A program made the position numbers and the translations under genes. Of a stretch of DNA of 57,726 nucleotides, positions 42,903 to 51,517 are shown one piece after another (within the stretch, counting starts at the first letter, position 1; the number at the start of each line of letters is the position of its first letter). The DNA comes from Lysobacteraceae bacterium P (GTDB lineage Bacteria; Pseudomonadota; Gammaproteobacteria; Xanthomonadales; Xanthomonadaceae), in assembly GCA_005503055.1 (NCBI GenBank), contig SCOX01000017.1, positions 1 to 57,726 of the forward strand. The letters run 5' to 3'. The notes below the pieces were generated by a model. That model ran no database searches, was not told the origin of the DNA, and worked only from the letters and a program-made list of their open reading frames with translations.

Positions 42903-44162
42903 TCAGCCCACGACCGCGCCGAGCTTGAAGATCGGCAGGTACATGGCGACCACCATGCCGCCCACGACCACGCCCAGGAACACCATGATCATCGGCTCCA
43001 TCAGGCTCGACAGTGCGTCGACCGCGTTGTTGACTTCCTGCTCGTAGAACTCGGCGACCTTGAACAGCATGGTGTCCAGCGCACCGGCCTCTTCGCCGAT
43101 GGCGGTCATCTGCACGACCATGTGCGGGAACACGTTGACCTGCTTCATCGCCATGTTGACCGGGAAGCCAACCGACACGTCGTCGCGGATGTTGCGCACG
43201 GCGTCCTCGTAGACCACGTTGCCGGTGGCGCCGGCCACGATGTCCAGTGCTTCCACCAGGGGCACACCGGCCTTGAAGGTCACCGCCAGCGTGCGCGAGA
43301 AGCGCGCGATGGCCGAGTTGTGCAGGAGCTGGCCCACCACCGGCAGCTTCAGCATCATCCGGTCGAGGAAGCGCGAGAAGGCGACCGATCGGTTCTTCGC
43401 CATGATGAAGGCGACGACCGTGCCGACGACGATCATCAACACGAGCCACCAGTAGGCGACCATGAAATCGCTCATCGCGATGACCAGCTTGGTGAATGCC
43501 GGCAGGTCCGCGCCGAAGCTCTGGAAGACGCTTTCGAACTGCGGGACCACAAAGACGAGCAGGATCGCGGAGACGATCAGCGCCACCGCGACCACCGCGG
43601 CCGGGTAGAACATCGCCTTCTTGATCTTGCCCTTGAGGGCTTCGATGTTTTCCTTGTACGTGGCGACCGTGTCCAGCACGGTCTCCAGCACGCCCGCGCC
43701 TTCGCCGGCCTTGACCAGGTTGCGGTAGAGCTCGTCGAACTGGACCGGATGCTTGCTCAGCGACTCGTACAGCGAAGAACCGCTCTCGATGTCCGACCGG
43801 ATCGAGTTGAGCATGGTCGTCATGCGCGGGTTCTTGTTGCCGTTGGCGATGATCTCGATCGAACCGACGATCGGCACGCCGGACTTCATCATGGTCGCCA
43901 GCTGACGGCTGAAGATGGCGATGTCGAGCGGCGTGATGCGGCGACCCGCGCCACCGAGCAGCGGCTTGCCCTTGGGCTTCACCGTGCGCGGGGTGATGCC
44001 CTGGCGGCGCAATTCGGCGCGCAAAGCATTGGCGTTCTTCGCGGGCTGTTCGCCCTTCATTACCTTGCCGCGCTTGTCGGTACCCTGCCAGACGAAGGTG
44101 CCCATCGGGTTGGGACGGCGCGCGGCCGCAGCGGATTTGGTGGCGGTACGGGTCGCGGACAT
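42903..44162 (-). CDS. pilC: type IV pilus inner-membrane platform protein PilC
   Basis: A GspF-family platform protein that couples the PilB motor to pilin insertion. It has 419 residues and two related cytoplasmic domains of the T2SSF type, with membrane spans at about 190, 225 and 390. Typical segments are FSRQLATMMKSGVPIV in the first repeat and FSRTLAVTFKAGVPLVEAL in the second. It starts three bases after the pilB stop, so the two are co-transcribed and probably coupled. Confidence 0.96.
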   Translation of the reverse strand: MSATRTATKSAAAARRPNPMGTFVWQGTDKRGKVMKGEQPAKNANALRAELRRQGITPRTVKPKGKPLLGGAGRRITPLDIAIFSRQLATMMKSGVPIVGSIEIIANGNKNPRMTTMLNSIRSDIESGSSLYESLSKHPVQFDELYRNLVKAGEGAGVLETVLDTVATYKENIEALKGKIKKAMFYPAAVVAVALIVSAILLVFVVPQFESVFQSFGADLPAFTKLVIAMSDFMVAYWWLVLMIVVGTVVAFIMAKNRSVAFSRFLDRMMLKLPVVGQLLHNSAIARFSRTLAVTFKAGVPLVEALDIVAGATGNVVYEDAVRNIRDDVSVGFPVNMAMKQVNVFPHMVVQMTAIGEEAGALDTMLFKVAEFYEQEVNNAVDALSSLMEPMIMVFLGVVVGGMVVAMYLPIFKLGAVVG

Positions 44163-44165
44163 GGG

Positions 44166-45887
44166 TTAGTCCTTGGTTACGCGGTTGATTTCGGCGAGGC
44201 TGGTCACGCCGTTCCTTGCCTTCAGCAATGCCGACATGCGCAGGTCGCGCACGCCGGACTGTTTCGCGGCTTCGGCGATGTCCAGGGCGTTGCCGCCCTG
44301 CAGGACGATTGCCTGGATTTTTTCGGTCATCGGCATGACCTGGTAGATGCCGGTACGGCCCTTGTAGCCCTCGGTGCAGTCCGAGCAGCCGACCGGCTCG
44401 TAGATCTTGATGCCGGCATCGACTTCCGCCTGCGTGTAGCCTTCGGCCAGCAACGCATGCTCGGGCAGATGCACTTCACGCTTGCAGTCGTGCAGGCGGC
44501 GCGCGAGTCGCTGCGCGATGATCAAGGTGACGGACGAAGTGATGTTGTACGGGGCGATGCCCATGTTCATCAGACGCGAGATCGTCTGCGGGGCGTCGTT
44601 GGTATGAAGCGTGGACAGCACCAGGTGGCCGGTCTGCGCGGCCTTGACCGCGATCTCGGCCGTTTCCAGGTCGCGGATTTCGCCGACCATCACCACGTCC
44701 GGGTCCTGTCGCAGGAAGCTGCGCAACGCGGCGGCGAAGGTCATGCCGCGCTTTACGTTCATCTGCACCTGGTTGATGCCCGGCACGCGGATTTCGACCG
44801 GGTCCTCGACCGTGGAGATGTTGCGCTCTTCCTCGTTGAGGATGTTCAGGCCGGTGTACAGCGACACCGTCTTGCCCGAGCCGGTCGGACCGGTGACGAG
44901 CACCATACCGTAAGGCTTGGCCAGCGCCTGTTCGTACAGCGCGCGCTGGTCGTCCTCGTAACCCAGCTTGTCGATGCCGAGCTTTGCCGCGCTGCCGTCG
45001 AGGATACGCAGCACCACTTTCTCGCCGAACAGCGTAGGCAGCGTGCTGACGCGGAAGTCGACCTGCTTGGTCTTGGAGATGTTGAGCTTGATGCGGCCGT
45101 CCTGCGGCACGCGCTTCTCGGCGATGTCCAACTGCGCCATCACCTTCAGGCGCGCGGCGATGCGTGCGGACAGGTTCGGCGGTACCTTGGTCACCTGCTT
45201 GAGCAGACCGTCGATGCGCAGGCGGACGCGATAGTCGGTTTCGTAGGGTTCGAAGTGGATGTCCGAGGCGCCACGACGGATCGCATCCACCAGCACCTTG
45301 TTGACGAACTTCACGACCGGCGTGTCGTCGGTCTTGACGTCGACAGTGTTGTCGGCAGCGACTTCATCGCCACCGGAAATGTCGAGGTTCTCCAGACCCT
45401 CGTCGTTACCCACCGTGTCGGCGAGGTTGTCGCTCGCCTCCAGCCACTTGTCGATGCAGCGCTGGATGAGGTCCTCGCTGATCAGGATCGGCTCGATCGC
45501 GAGATTGCTCTGGAACTTGATTTCGTCCAGCGCCTGCGTGTTGGTCGGATCGGACACGCCGACGAACAACCGGTTGCCGCGCTTGTACAGCGGCAGGATC
45601 TGATGCTTGCGGACGAGGCTTTCGCTGACCAGCTTGATCGCCGACTGCGCAGGATCGAGCACCGTGGCATCGAACAGCGGCACGCCGAACTCGATCGAGT
45701 TGGCGGCCGCGAGCTGGCCCGGCGTGACCAGGCGCTTTTCGGCGAGGTAGGCGGTGATCGGCTGCTTGAGCGCGGTCGCGGCGGACAAGGCCAGGCGCGC
45801 GGCGCCGTCGTCCAGCGCCCCGTCCATGACCAGGCGCCGGGCAATGCCGGTGATCCCCACCAGATTGGCGGTAGCAGCTACGTTCAT
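44166..45887 (-). CDS. pilB: type IV pilus assembly ATPase PilB
   Basis: The hexameric ATPase that powers pilus extension. It has 573 residues with an N-terminal MshEN/GspE-N domain, then the ATPase core: Walker A GPTGSGKT (333-340), the Asp box TVEDPVEI, Walker B MVGEIRDLETAEIA and the His box. The zinc region near 460-510 has GCSDC, but its first half reads RRLHDCK, so only three cysteines plus a histidine are available instead of four cysteines. I start at the ATG at 45887, with GGGGG upstream; an in-frame start at 45911 is less likely. Confidence 0.96.
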   Translation of the reverse strand: MNVAATANLVGITGIARRLVMDGALDDGAARLALSAATALKQPITAYLAEKRLVTPGQLAAANSIEFGVPLFDATVLDPAQSAIKLVSESLVRKHQILPLYKRGNRLFVGVSDPTNTQALDEIKFQSNLAIEPILISEDLIQRCIDKWLEASDNLADTVGNDEGLENLDISGGDEVAADNTVDVKTDDTPVVKFVNKVLVDAIRRGASDIHFEPYETDYRVRLRIDGLLKQVTKVPPNLSARIAARLKVMAQLDIAEKRVPQDGRIKLNISKTKQVDFRVSTLPTLFGEKVVLRILDGSAAKLGIDKLGYEDDQRALYEQALAKPYGMVLVTGPTGSGKTVSLYTGLNILNEEERNISTVEDPVEIRVPGINQVQMNVKRGMTFAAALRSFLRQDPDVVMVGEIRDLETAEIAVKAAQTGHLVLSTLHTNDAPQTISRLMNMGIAPYNITSSVTLIIAQRLARRLHDCKREVHLPEHALLAEGYTQAEVDAGIKIYEPVGCSDCTEGYKGRTGIYQVMPMTEKIQAIVLQGGNALDIAEAAKQSGVRDLRMSALLKARNGVTSLAEINRVTKD

Positions 45888-45986
45888 GGTGGCCCCCAGG
45901 TACTTCCCCACTCGGGAATGTACATCAATCTTTTGCTGAGGGCCGGCACTGTTTCACGTAATACGAGTTGGGCGGGTAGTGGGGGC

Positions 45987-48900
45987 CTAACGGCCCCCTG
46001 CTGCCTGTTCCGGCGACGAAGGAGCACTGCTGCCTGCCGGATTTGCGAGCATCGACAGGAGCCGGATCGGAACCTGAGTTGTCACCGCGGGCGGGACCTT
46101 CCCGCCGTAGCGGGTCTGCAGTTCATTCGAGAGCGCCTGATCGCCCAGCATGAACGCGGAGTATTGCATCGCACCCCACAGGTAGTAGGCAGCGGTGTTG
46201 TTGCCGAGAATGAACGCGCTGTCAGGGCTGTTCAGCAGATGTTCCCCCGCCTCCACGACGGCCCGATGATCGCCTCGGCCGGCAGCCGCCAGAACCTTCA
46301 GTGAGTCCACCACGAGCGGATGCGACGGGCGGCAGTCGCCGAGCCACTTTGGCTCCACCCAGAGATCATGGTTTCCCTCCGCATCAAGGAACGGCACGGT
46401 TTCGATCGCCAGCGAGAACATGATCTGGGCGCTCTGTGCCGGAGCGCGGTCGAGCTCGCAACGTCGGGCGAGTCCGCGAAGCGCCTCCAACTGCATCGCA
46501 TCCCCCTGTCGGGCGTAGACGCCGGCGATGGGTTCGCTGCTAACTAGGGCAGTGCGCAGCTCACGGGCTGCGCGCAACTTCCGGTCACTGACGATCTCAC
46601 GTTTGAAATCTGGCAGCGCCGTGGAAAGCGGACGCGGGGTAAGTCCGCCCAGCGAGGGCGAGATCGGCCATGGCGCGCTCAGTACGTTGCCTAGATCGGC
46701 TACCACGTCGCGCTTAAACCGCGACTCCGGTGCGTTGAGTTGGAGGATCGGGAAGTAGTCGGAGTTCGGTCTGGAAGGGAACAGGTTGGCGAACACGGCC
46801 AAGCCCCGACGATCGAGCACGTACGCGTCCTGCAGGTCACGCAGCGTGCCGAAGCCGACACGTGTGAGCTCGCGGTGGAGGGCGCCGTCGCGCGAGAGCA
46901 GGTCCTGTACCGGGGGAACCGTGCCGTGCGGCGACGCCACCAGGATCAGGTCTCCTGTATTGGCGAGGTAAGCCTGGACGTCGTTGAACTCGGGCAGCAT
47001 GGCGGACAGGACAGAACTGACCAGGGTCTGGTCGATCTCGTACAGCTGGAGCCACTGGACGAAAAGTCCGTCCCGCTTCAGGTGGCGCGGGATGAAGCGA
47101 TAGAACTCTGAAGAAAACAGCGAAGCGGTACCGCCCATCCATGGATTGGAAGGCTCCGACACAATCAGGTCGTACTGCTTGCGCGAGGATGAGAAGTACG
47201 ACTTCGCGTCGTCAATGATGATGTGCGAGCGGGGGTCGTCGAAGGCCCGATGGACTCGCTTCTCGAAGATTCTGGCGCCCTCGACCATTGTGGGCTCGAT
47301 ATCGATAGTGTCTACCTGGCCCACGCGCTTGCTGCCCAGCAGCGTATGCGTGGTCATGCCGGAGCCGAATCCGATGACGCCGACATGTTCGAGGTTTTGC
47401 TTCAGGGACAGTGGCAGGGCGGCAAGCAATGCCATCGTGGCCTCGTCAGAACGAGCCGGGTCTGACAGCGAGGGAGTGAGGCCTGCATCAACTTTGCCGT
47501 TAGTGGCGATGGCCCAGCCCTTCTTCCCGTCCGTCAGTGATTCGTACACGGCCACGCTGGCGGTCTTGCCGTCGCGATAGAACAGCATGCGGGTGTCGTC
47601 GCCCAGTGTCGCGTTGCCATTGCGATACACCGAAGACGCAAGCACCAGCGGGTCGAAACGGACAAGCAGCAGGCTCGACGCCAGTGCGACGACCGCTGCG
47701 GCACCGGCCATGACCGGCACGGGCGCAAACAGGCGACCTGCGCCGGTACGACGCAGAAGCACTATGCCGAGGACCAGATCGCCTGCAGCGGCGACCCACA
47801 GCGCCATCTTCAGGCCGATCAACGGCAGCAGGAGATGTACTGCGAGCAGCACCCCGACAATCGCGCCGAGGGTGTTGGCGGCATAAACACGGCCGATCGC
47901 GCGCTCACCTGCGCCATTGCGCAGCAGGATCACGGTGAGCAGCGGGAGGGTCATGCCGGCGAAGAATGCAGCCGGAAACATCACGAGCAGCGCGATGATC
48001 CCGCTGGCAAGGTTGTAGAGCGAATAGCCTTCGCTGGTGCGTGTGATGACACGCATGAGCCAGCCGACCCACTCGAACGCGTGCGCATAGACGAACATCG
48101 AGGCTAAGGCGGCGACGCCCATCCAGATCTGCACCCAGCCCACAGTCTTGAGGGGCGCATGGATGCGGTTGGCGTTGCGTGCAAGCCACAAACCACCGAA
48201 GGCGATGCCGGAAATGAAGGCCGCGAGCATCAGTTCGAACGCATGGATCGTCGTGCCAAGCGCGAGCGACAGCATGCGGACCCAAGTGATTTCGTAGACG
48301 AAAGAGGTCAACCCGGTGACGGCGGCAGCGATGAGGATGAGCGTCGGCGTCGCATTGCTCTTGCCGCCTTCGCCACGGGGCGTCGGGGCGGCCGCCCGCT
48401 CATGCTTGCTCAGTGGATAGACGGCAAAGGCCACGAGGATGTTGAGCAGGCCCGCGGTCAGCACGGTGCCCGGCAGTCCCACGCGCGGAACCAGGAGATA
48501 CGTCGCAGCCAGCGCGCCAGCGGCGGCGCCGATGCTGTTGGTGAAATACAAGCCGGCGATGACTTTGCCGTCCGAGTCCGGACGCAGACGCAGGAAACCC
48601 GCGCTCATCAGCGGAAAGGTGGCGCCAAGCAAGATGCATTGCGGCAACACGAGCAGGACCGAGATCGTCCAGCGGATCGCGTTCACGGCGCCCAGGCTGC
48701 CGGCGCCCGGGAACAGCACGTCGTAGGCCAGCGAAGTCGACCAACCGTACAACTGGTTGAAAACCAGGCCAAGCACGCCGATCAGTAGCTCGATGGCGGC
48801 GTACCAGAGAAGGGGCCGGCGTAGACGTTCGCTGTGGCGGCTCACCAGCCAGGCGCCCAACGCCATGCCGCCCATGAAGAGGATCAGGACCAGCGACTGC

Positions 48901-49031
48901 GCGTATGCGGAGTGGCCGAGAAACAGTCCGAGATAATTGGTCCAGATGGACTGGTAGATCAGGCCCGCAAAACCGGACGCGATGAAGATCCAGAGCAGCG
49001 CGGCTCCGTGTCGTTGCGTGTTGACGTTCAT
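45987..49031 (-). CDS. large membrane protein with fused spermidine-synthase-like domain
   Basis: A 1014-residue protein lying between pilA and pilB. The first 450 residues hold about a dozen hydrophobic spans in two related blocks (GFAGLIYQSIWTNYLG near 20 and GLTSFVYEITWVRMLSLALG near 240). This pattern is known from 'fused MFS/spermidine synthase' proteins. A Rossmann-type domain follows (about 480-730), with VGVIGFGSGMTTHTLL near 549, VDTIDIEPTMVEGA, IIIDDAKSYF and SEPSNPWMGG near 624; the classic aminopropyltransferase aspartate before the proline is here a glutamate. The C-terminal 280 residues are soluble and unassigned. AGGGG precedes the ATG. Base composition looks lower in GC than its neighbours. 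Function unknown. Confidence 0.85.
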   Translation of the reverse strand: MNVNTQRHGAALLWIFIASGFAGLIYQSIWTNYLGLFLGHSAYAQSLVLILFMGGMALGAWLVSRHSERLRRPLLWYAAIELLIGVLGLVFNQLYGWSTSLAYDVLFPGAGSLGAVNAIRWTISVLLVLPQCILLGATFPLMSAGFLRLRPDSDGKVIAGLYFTNSIGAAAGALAATYLLVPRVGLPGTVLTAGLLNILVAFAVYPLSKHERAAAPTPRGEGGKSNATPTLILIAAAVTGLTSFVYEITWVRMLSLALGTTIHAFELMLAAFISGIAFGGLWLARNANRIHAPLKTVGWVQIWMGVAALASMFVYAHAFEWVGWLMRVITRTSEGYSLYNLASGIIALLVMFPAAFFAGMTLPLLTVILLRNGAGERAIGRVYAANTLGAIVGVLLAVHLLLPLIGLKMALWVAAAGDLVLGIVLLRRTGAGRLFAPVPVMAGAAAVVALASSLLLVRFDPLVLASSVYRNGNATLGDDTRMLFYRDGKTASVAVYESLTDGKKGWAIATNGKVDAGLTPSLSDPARSDEATMALLAALPLSLKQNLEHVGVIGFGSGMTTHTLLGSKRVGQVDTIDIEPTMVEGARIFEKRVHRAFDDPRSHIIIDDAKSYFSSSRKQYDLIVSEPSNPWMGGTASLFSSEFYRFIPRHLKRDGLFVQWLQLYEIDQTLVSSVLSAMLPEFNDVQAYLANTGDLILVASPHGTVPPVQDLLSRDGALHRELTRVGFGTLRDLQDAYVLDRRGLAVFANLFPSRPNSDYFPILQLNAPESRFKRDVVADLGNVLSAPWPISPSLGGLTPRPLSTALPDFKREIVSDRKLRAARELRTALVSSEPIAGVYARQGDAMQLEALRGLARRCELDRAPAQSAQIMFSLAIETVPFLDAEGNHDLWVEPKWLGDCRPSHPLVVDSLKVLAAAGRGDHRAVVEAGEHLLNSPDSAFILGNNTAAYYLWGAMQYSAFMLGDQALSNELQTRYGGKVPPAVTTQVPIRLLSMLANPAGSSAPSSPEQAAGGR

Positions 49032-49081
49032 TCCCCTACTTCCCCGAGCGATGTCGGATCGGTCCTGCCCTGATCCGGTAC

Positions 49082-49116
49082 AAAAGAAGAAGGGGAGCGT
49101 TCGCTCCCCTTCTTCT
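49082..49116 (-). terminator. strong terminator of pilA
   Basis: AGAAGAAGGGGAGCG (49085-49099) pairs without mismatch with CGCTCCCCTTCTTCT (49102-49116), giving a stem capped by a TTCG-type loop. On the minus strand it is followed by TTTTG. It is placed 22 bases after the pilA stop and isolates pilA from the downstream membrane-protein gene. Confidence 0.85.
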
Positions 49117-49138
49117 GATTACACGATGCGTGTGGCTG

Positions 49139-49579
49139 TTAGCCGCGGCACGAACCCGGGACGAACTTCGGGTCGGCCGTCGTGGTGCACGCCCAGCCAG
49201 CGATGTTGTCGCCATCACCAGCGGCGCCGCCGCCGTCCTTCAGCGGGGACAGCTTGATCAGCTTGCCATCAACGGTGGCGCCGCCAATCTTCTGCAGCGT
49301 CACTTCGATGATACCGCCGGCCTTGACGTCAACGCCCGACACATACTGGCTCTTCTCGGCGCTGCAACCCGACTGGGCGAGGGTGCCCGGCAGGGCGTTG
49401 TTGGCAGCCGCGTACTCAGCAACCGAGGTCTTGCACGCGCCAGCGGTGGCAACGGCTTCCGAGACCTTCGAGCGCTTCATGTAGTCCTGGTAAGCCGGCA
49501 GTGCGATGGCGGCCAGGATGGCGACGATCGCGACGACGATCATCAGTTCGATGAGGGTAAAGCCCTGCTGCTTCTTCAT
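49139..49579 (-). CDS. pilA: major type IV pilin PilA
   Basis: The structural subunit of the type IVa pilus. It has 146 residues. The short leader MKKQQG is cut by PilD before F7, and the mature protein begins [20 protein letters not shown] with the essential glutamate at position 5. Mature cysteines occur as two pairs, ACKTS/GCSAE in the middle and ACTTT/SCRG at the end; the last pair would close the D-region loop. GGGGAAA upstream supports the ATG at 49579. It is transcribed alone from a sigma-54 promoter, with its own terminator. Confidence 0.97.
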   Translation of the reverse strand: MKKQQGFTLIELMIVVAIVAILAAIALPAYQDYMKRSKVSEAVATAGACKTSVAEYAAANNALPGTLAQSGCSAEKSQYVSGVDVKAGGIIEVTLQKIGGATVDGKLIKLSPLKDGGGAAGDGDNIAGWACTTTADPKFVPGSCRG

Positions 49580-49678
49580 ACGATTTCCCCTAGGAGTGTT
49601 TTTTGACTTCACGTGCCTGTGGGCCGGCTTTCCGGTCCTCGGGCAGCCGTGCTCACTGCACGTGCCGATAAGGTACAC

Positions 49679-49693
49679 GCATAACCCGTGCCA
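49679..49693 (-). promoter_or_regulatory. sigma-54 promoter of pilA
   Basis: Read on the minus strand, TGGCACGGGTTATGC carries the -24 GG and -12 GC elements with correct spacing and differs from the consensus TGGCACG-N4-TTGC by one base. Transcription would start near 49667, leaving a leader of about 88 bases. PilR, encoded upstream, is a sigma-54 activator. Confidence 0.85.
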
Positions 49694-49745
49694 AGGCGGT
49701 TTCCCGCAGAGAGGGTGGCTGAACTGGAGATGAGGTCACGCAAAA

Positions 49746-49820
49746 TGTCAGAAGGCGCCAAAGGCCATGTGACGCAGATTGTCAGGCGGTTCGGTGCGTG
49801 ACCATTTGCGTCAGTTTGTC
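49746..49820 (-). promoter_or_regulatory. candidate PilR binding sites
   Basis: TGTC occurs on the plus strand at 49746, 49780 and 49817, each inside a similar context (ATGTCAGAAGG, TTGTCAGGCGG, TTGTCCGGG), 50-140 bp upstream of the sigma-54 promoter. PilR of Pseudomonas aeruginosa is known to bind several TGTC-containing sites at a comparable distance. The remaining bases 49821-49981 show nothing clear. Confidence 0.45.
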
Positions 49821-49981
49821 CGGGATTCCCGGACACCGTTGTACGGGTCCGTATGGCCGCGTGTGGTGAATCGCCTGAGGTGGAATTCCACGAAAGCCGC
49901 GAGCGCCACGCTTCATGCCCGAAGGTGGCGCAACGTTTCTTGGTGAAGGTCGACGGCGTGCATCTGTGCACGCCGTTCGCA

Positions 49982-51433
49982 TCAGTCGATGCCCAGCTTC
50001 TTCAGCTTGTAGCGCAGCGCGCGGAACGTAATGCCCAGTGCGGCCGCGGTGCGCGTCTTGTTGTAGCGGTTTTCCTGCAGCGCCTGCTGGATCGCGGCGC
50101 GTTCGATCTCCTCGATGTACGAGGGCAGGGGACTGCTGGCAGTGTCGCGCGGATTGAGCGTGCGCGGGTCGATGGCTTGCGTCGGCTGGCCCGGGACCAT
50201 CAGGGACGGTGTCGTTGCAGTCGAAGACGCGGATGCGTCCGACGCAACGGCCGCCTGTGCCGCCGTTGCACTGGCCGGCCGCGGCAAACGCAGGTCCTCG
50301 GCGGTCAGGCTGTCGCCTTCGGCCAGGGCCAGCGCGCGTTCGAGGATGTTCTCCAGCTCGCGCACGTTGCCCGGGAAGGCATACGCGCGCAGCGCTTCAA
50401 GCGCATCGGTGCTGAGCGTCGGCGGAAAGATGCGGCCCTGCGCGGTGGCGAGGCGCTGCAGGACTTTCTCGGCGAGGCCGGGCAGGTCGTCCTGGCGCTC
50501 GCGCAGCGGCGGCACGCGCAGTTCGATCACGTTGATGCGGTAGTACAAGTCCTGGCGGAAGCGACCGTCGGCCACCAGCGTCGCCAGATCCTTGTGCGTG
50601 GCCGAGAGGATGCGCACGTCCACCGGCACTTCGATGTTGGCGCCGACCGGACGGATCGACTTTTCCTGGATCGCGCGCAACAGCTTGACCTGCATCGCCA
50701 GCGGCAACTCGGCGATCTCGTCCAGGAACAGCGTGCCGCCGTCGGCGCTCTGGAACAGGCCCGGCTTGTCGACGTGGGCGCCGGTGAAGCTGCCCTTCTT
50801 GTGGCCGAAGAACTCGCTTTCCATCAGCTCGGCGGGAATCGCGCCGCAGTTCACCGGCACGAAGGGCCCCGTGGAGCGCGCGCCCTCGGCGTGGATGGTG
50901 CGGGCGACCAGCTCCTTGCCCACGCCCGATTCGCCGACGATGTAGACCGGTGCCTGGCTGCGCGCGACCTTGCCGATCGTGCCGCGCAAGGTCGCCATCG
51001 CCGGCGACTGTCCATAGAGGCGTGCGGCCACGGCATCGGCCGGAGGCGCGCTCTTGCGCTTCTCGTTGAGGTCCAGCGCGTGGCGGACCAGATCGCGCAG
51101 GACCGCCAGGTCGACGGGCTTGGCGACGAAGTCGAACGCCCCGGCCTTCAGCGCTTCCACCGCGGCTTCGACGTTGCCGAAGGCAGTGATCATCGCGACC
51201 GGGGTTTCGGGATGCTTCTGGCTGATCTCCGCGACCAGGTCCATGCCCGAGCCGTCCGGCAGGCGCATGTCGGTCAGGCAAAGGTCATAGCGATTGCGCG
51301 CGAGCTGGCCGCGTGCTTCGCCGAGCGTGGAGGCGGTGTCGCATCGCAGGCCCATGCGGCCCAAGGTCATGACGAGCAGTTCGCGGATATCGCGTTCGTC
51401 GTCGACCACCAATGCACTACGTGTTTCGGCCAT
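49982..51433 (-). CDS. pilR: sigma-54-dependent response regulator PilR
   Basis: Activates pilA transcription after phosphorylation by PilS. It has 483 residues. The receiver domain has the acidic pair D11-D12, phospho-acceptor D55 (CLTDMRLPD) and K105. The AAA+ domain has Walker A GESGVGKE (167-174) and the sigma-54 contact loop GSFTGA (214-219), a common variant of GAFTGA. The C-terminal FIS-type helix-turn-helix ends with GITFRALRYKLKKLGID. An Ala/Ser/Thr/Pro-rich linker separates the last two domains. It starts 84 bp after pilS and is upstream of pilA. Confidence 0.97.
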   Translation of the reverse strand: MAETRSALVVDDERDIRELLVMTLGRMGLRCDTASTLGEARGQLARNRYDLCLTDMRLPDGSGMDLVAEISQKHPETPVAMITAFGNVEAAVEALKAGAFDFVAKPVDLAVLRDLVRHALDLNEKRKSAPPADAVAARLYGQSPAMATLRGTIGKVARSQAPVYIVGESGVGKELVARTIHAEGARSTGPFVPVNCGAIPAELMESEFFGHKKGSFTGAHVDKPGLFQSADGGTLFLDEIAELPLAMQVKLLRAIQEKSIRPVGANIEVPVDVRILSATHKDLATLVADGRFRQDLYYRINVIELRVPPLRERQDDLPGLAEKVLQRLATAQGRIFPPTLSTDALEALRAYAFPGNVRELENILERALALAEGDSLTAEDLRLPRPASATAAQAAVASDASASSTATTPSLMVPGQPTQAIDPRTLNPRDTASSPLPSYIEEIERAAIQQALQENRYNKTRTAAALGITFRALRYKLKKLGID

Positions 51434-51517
51434 CCTTCCCTCCGTCCTTCACGATAACTTAAGGTCGTGTGAAGAGCCAAGCGAATGCGCATGCATTCGC
51501 GCATTCAGCTTGCACAT

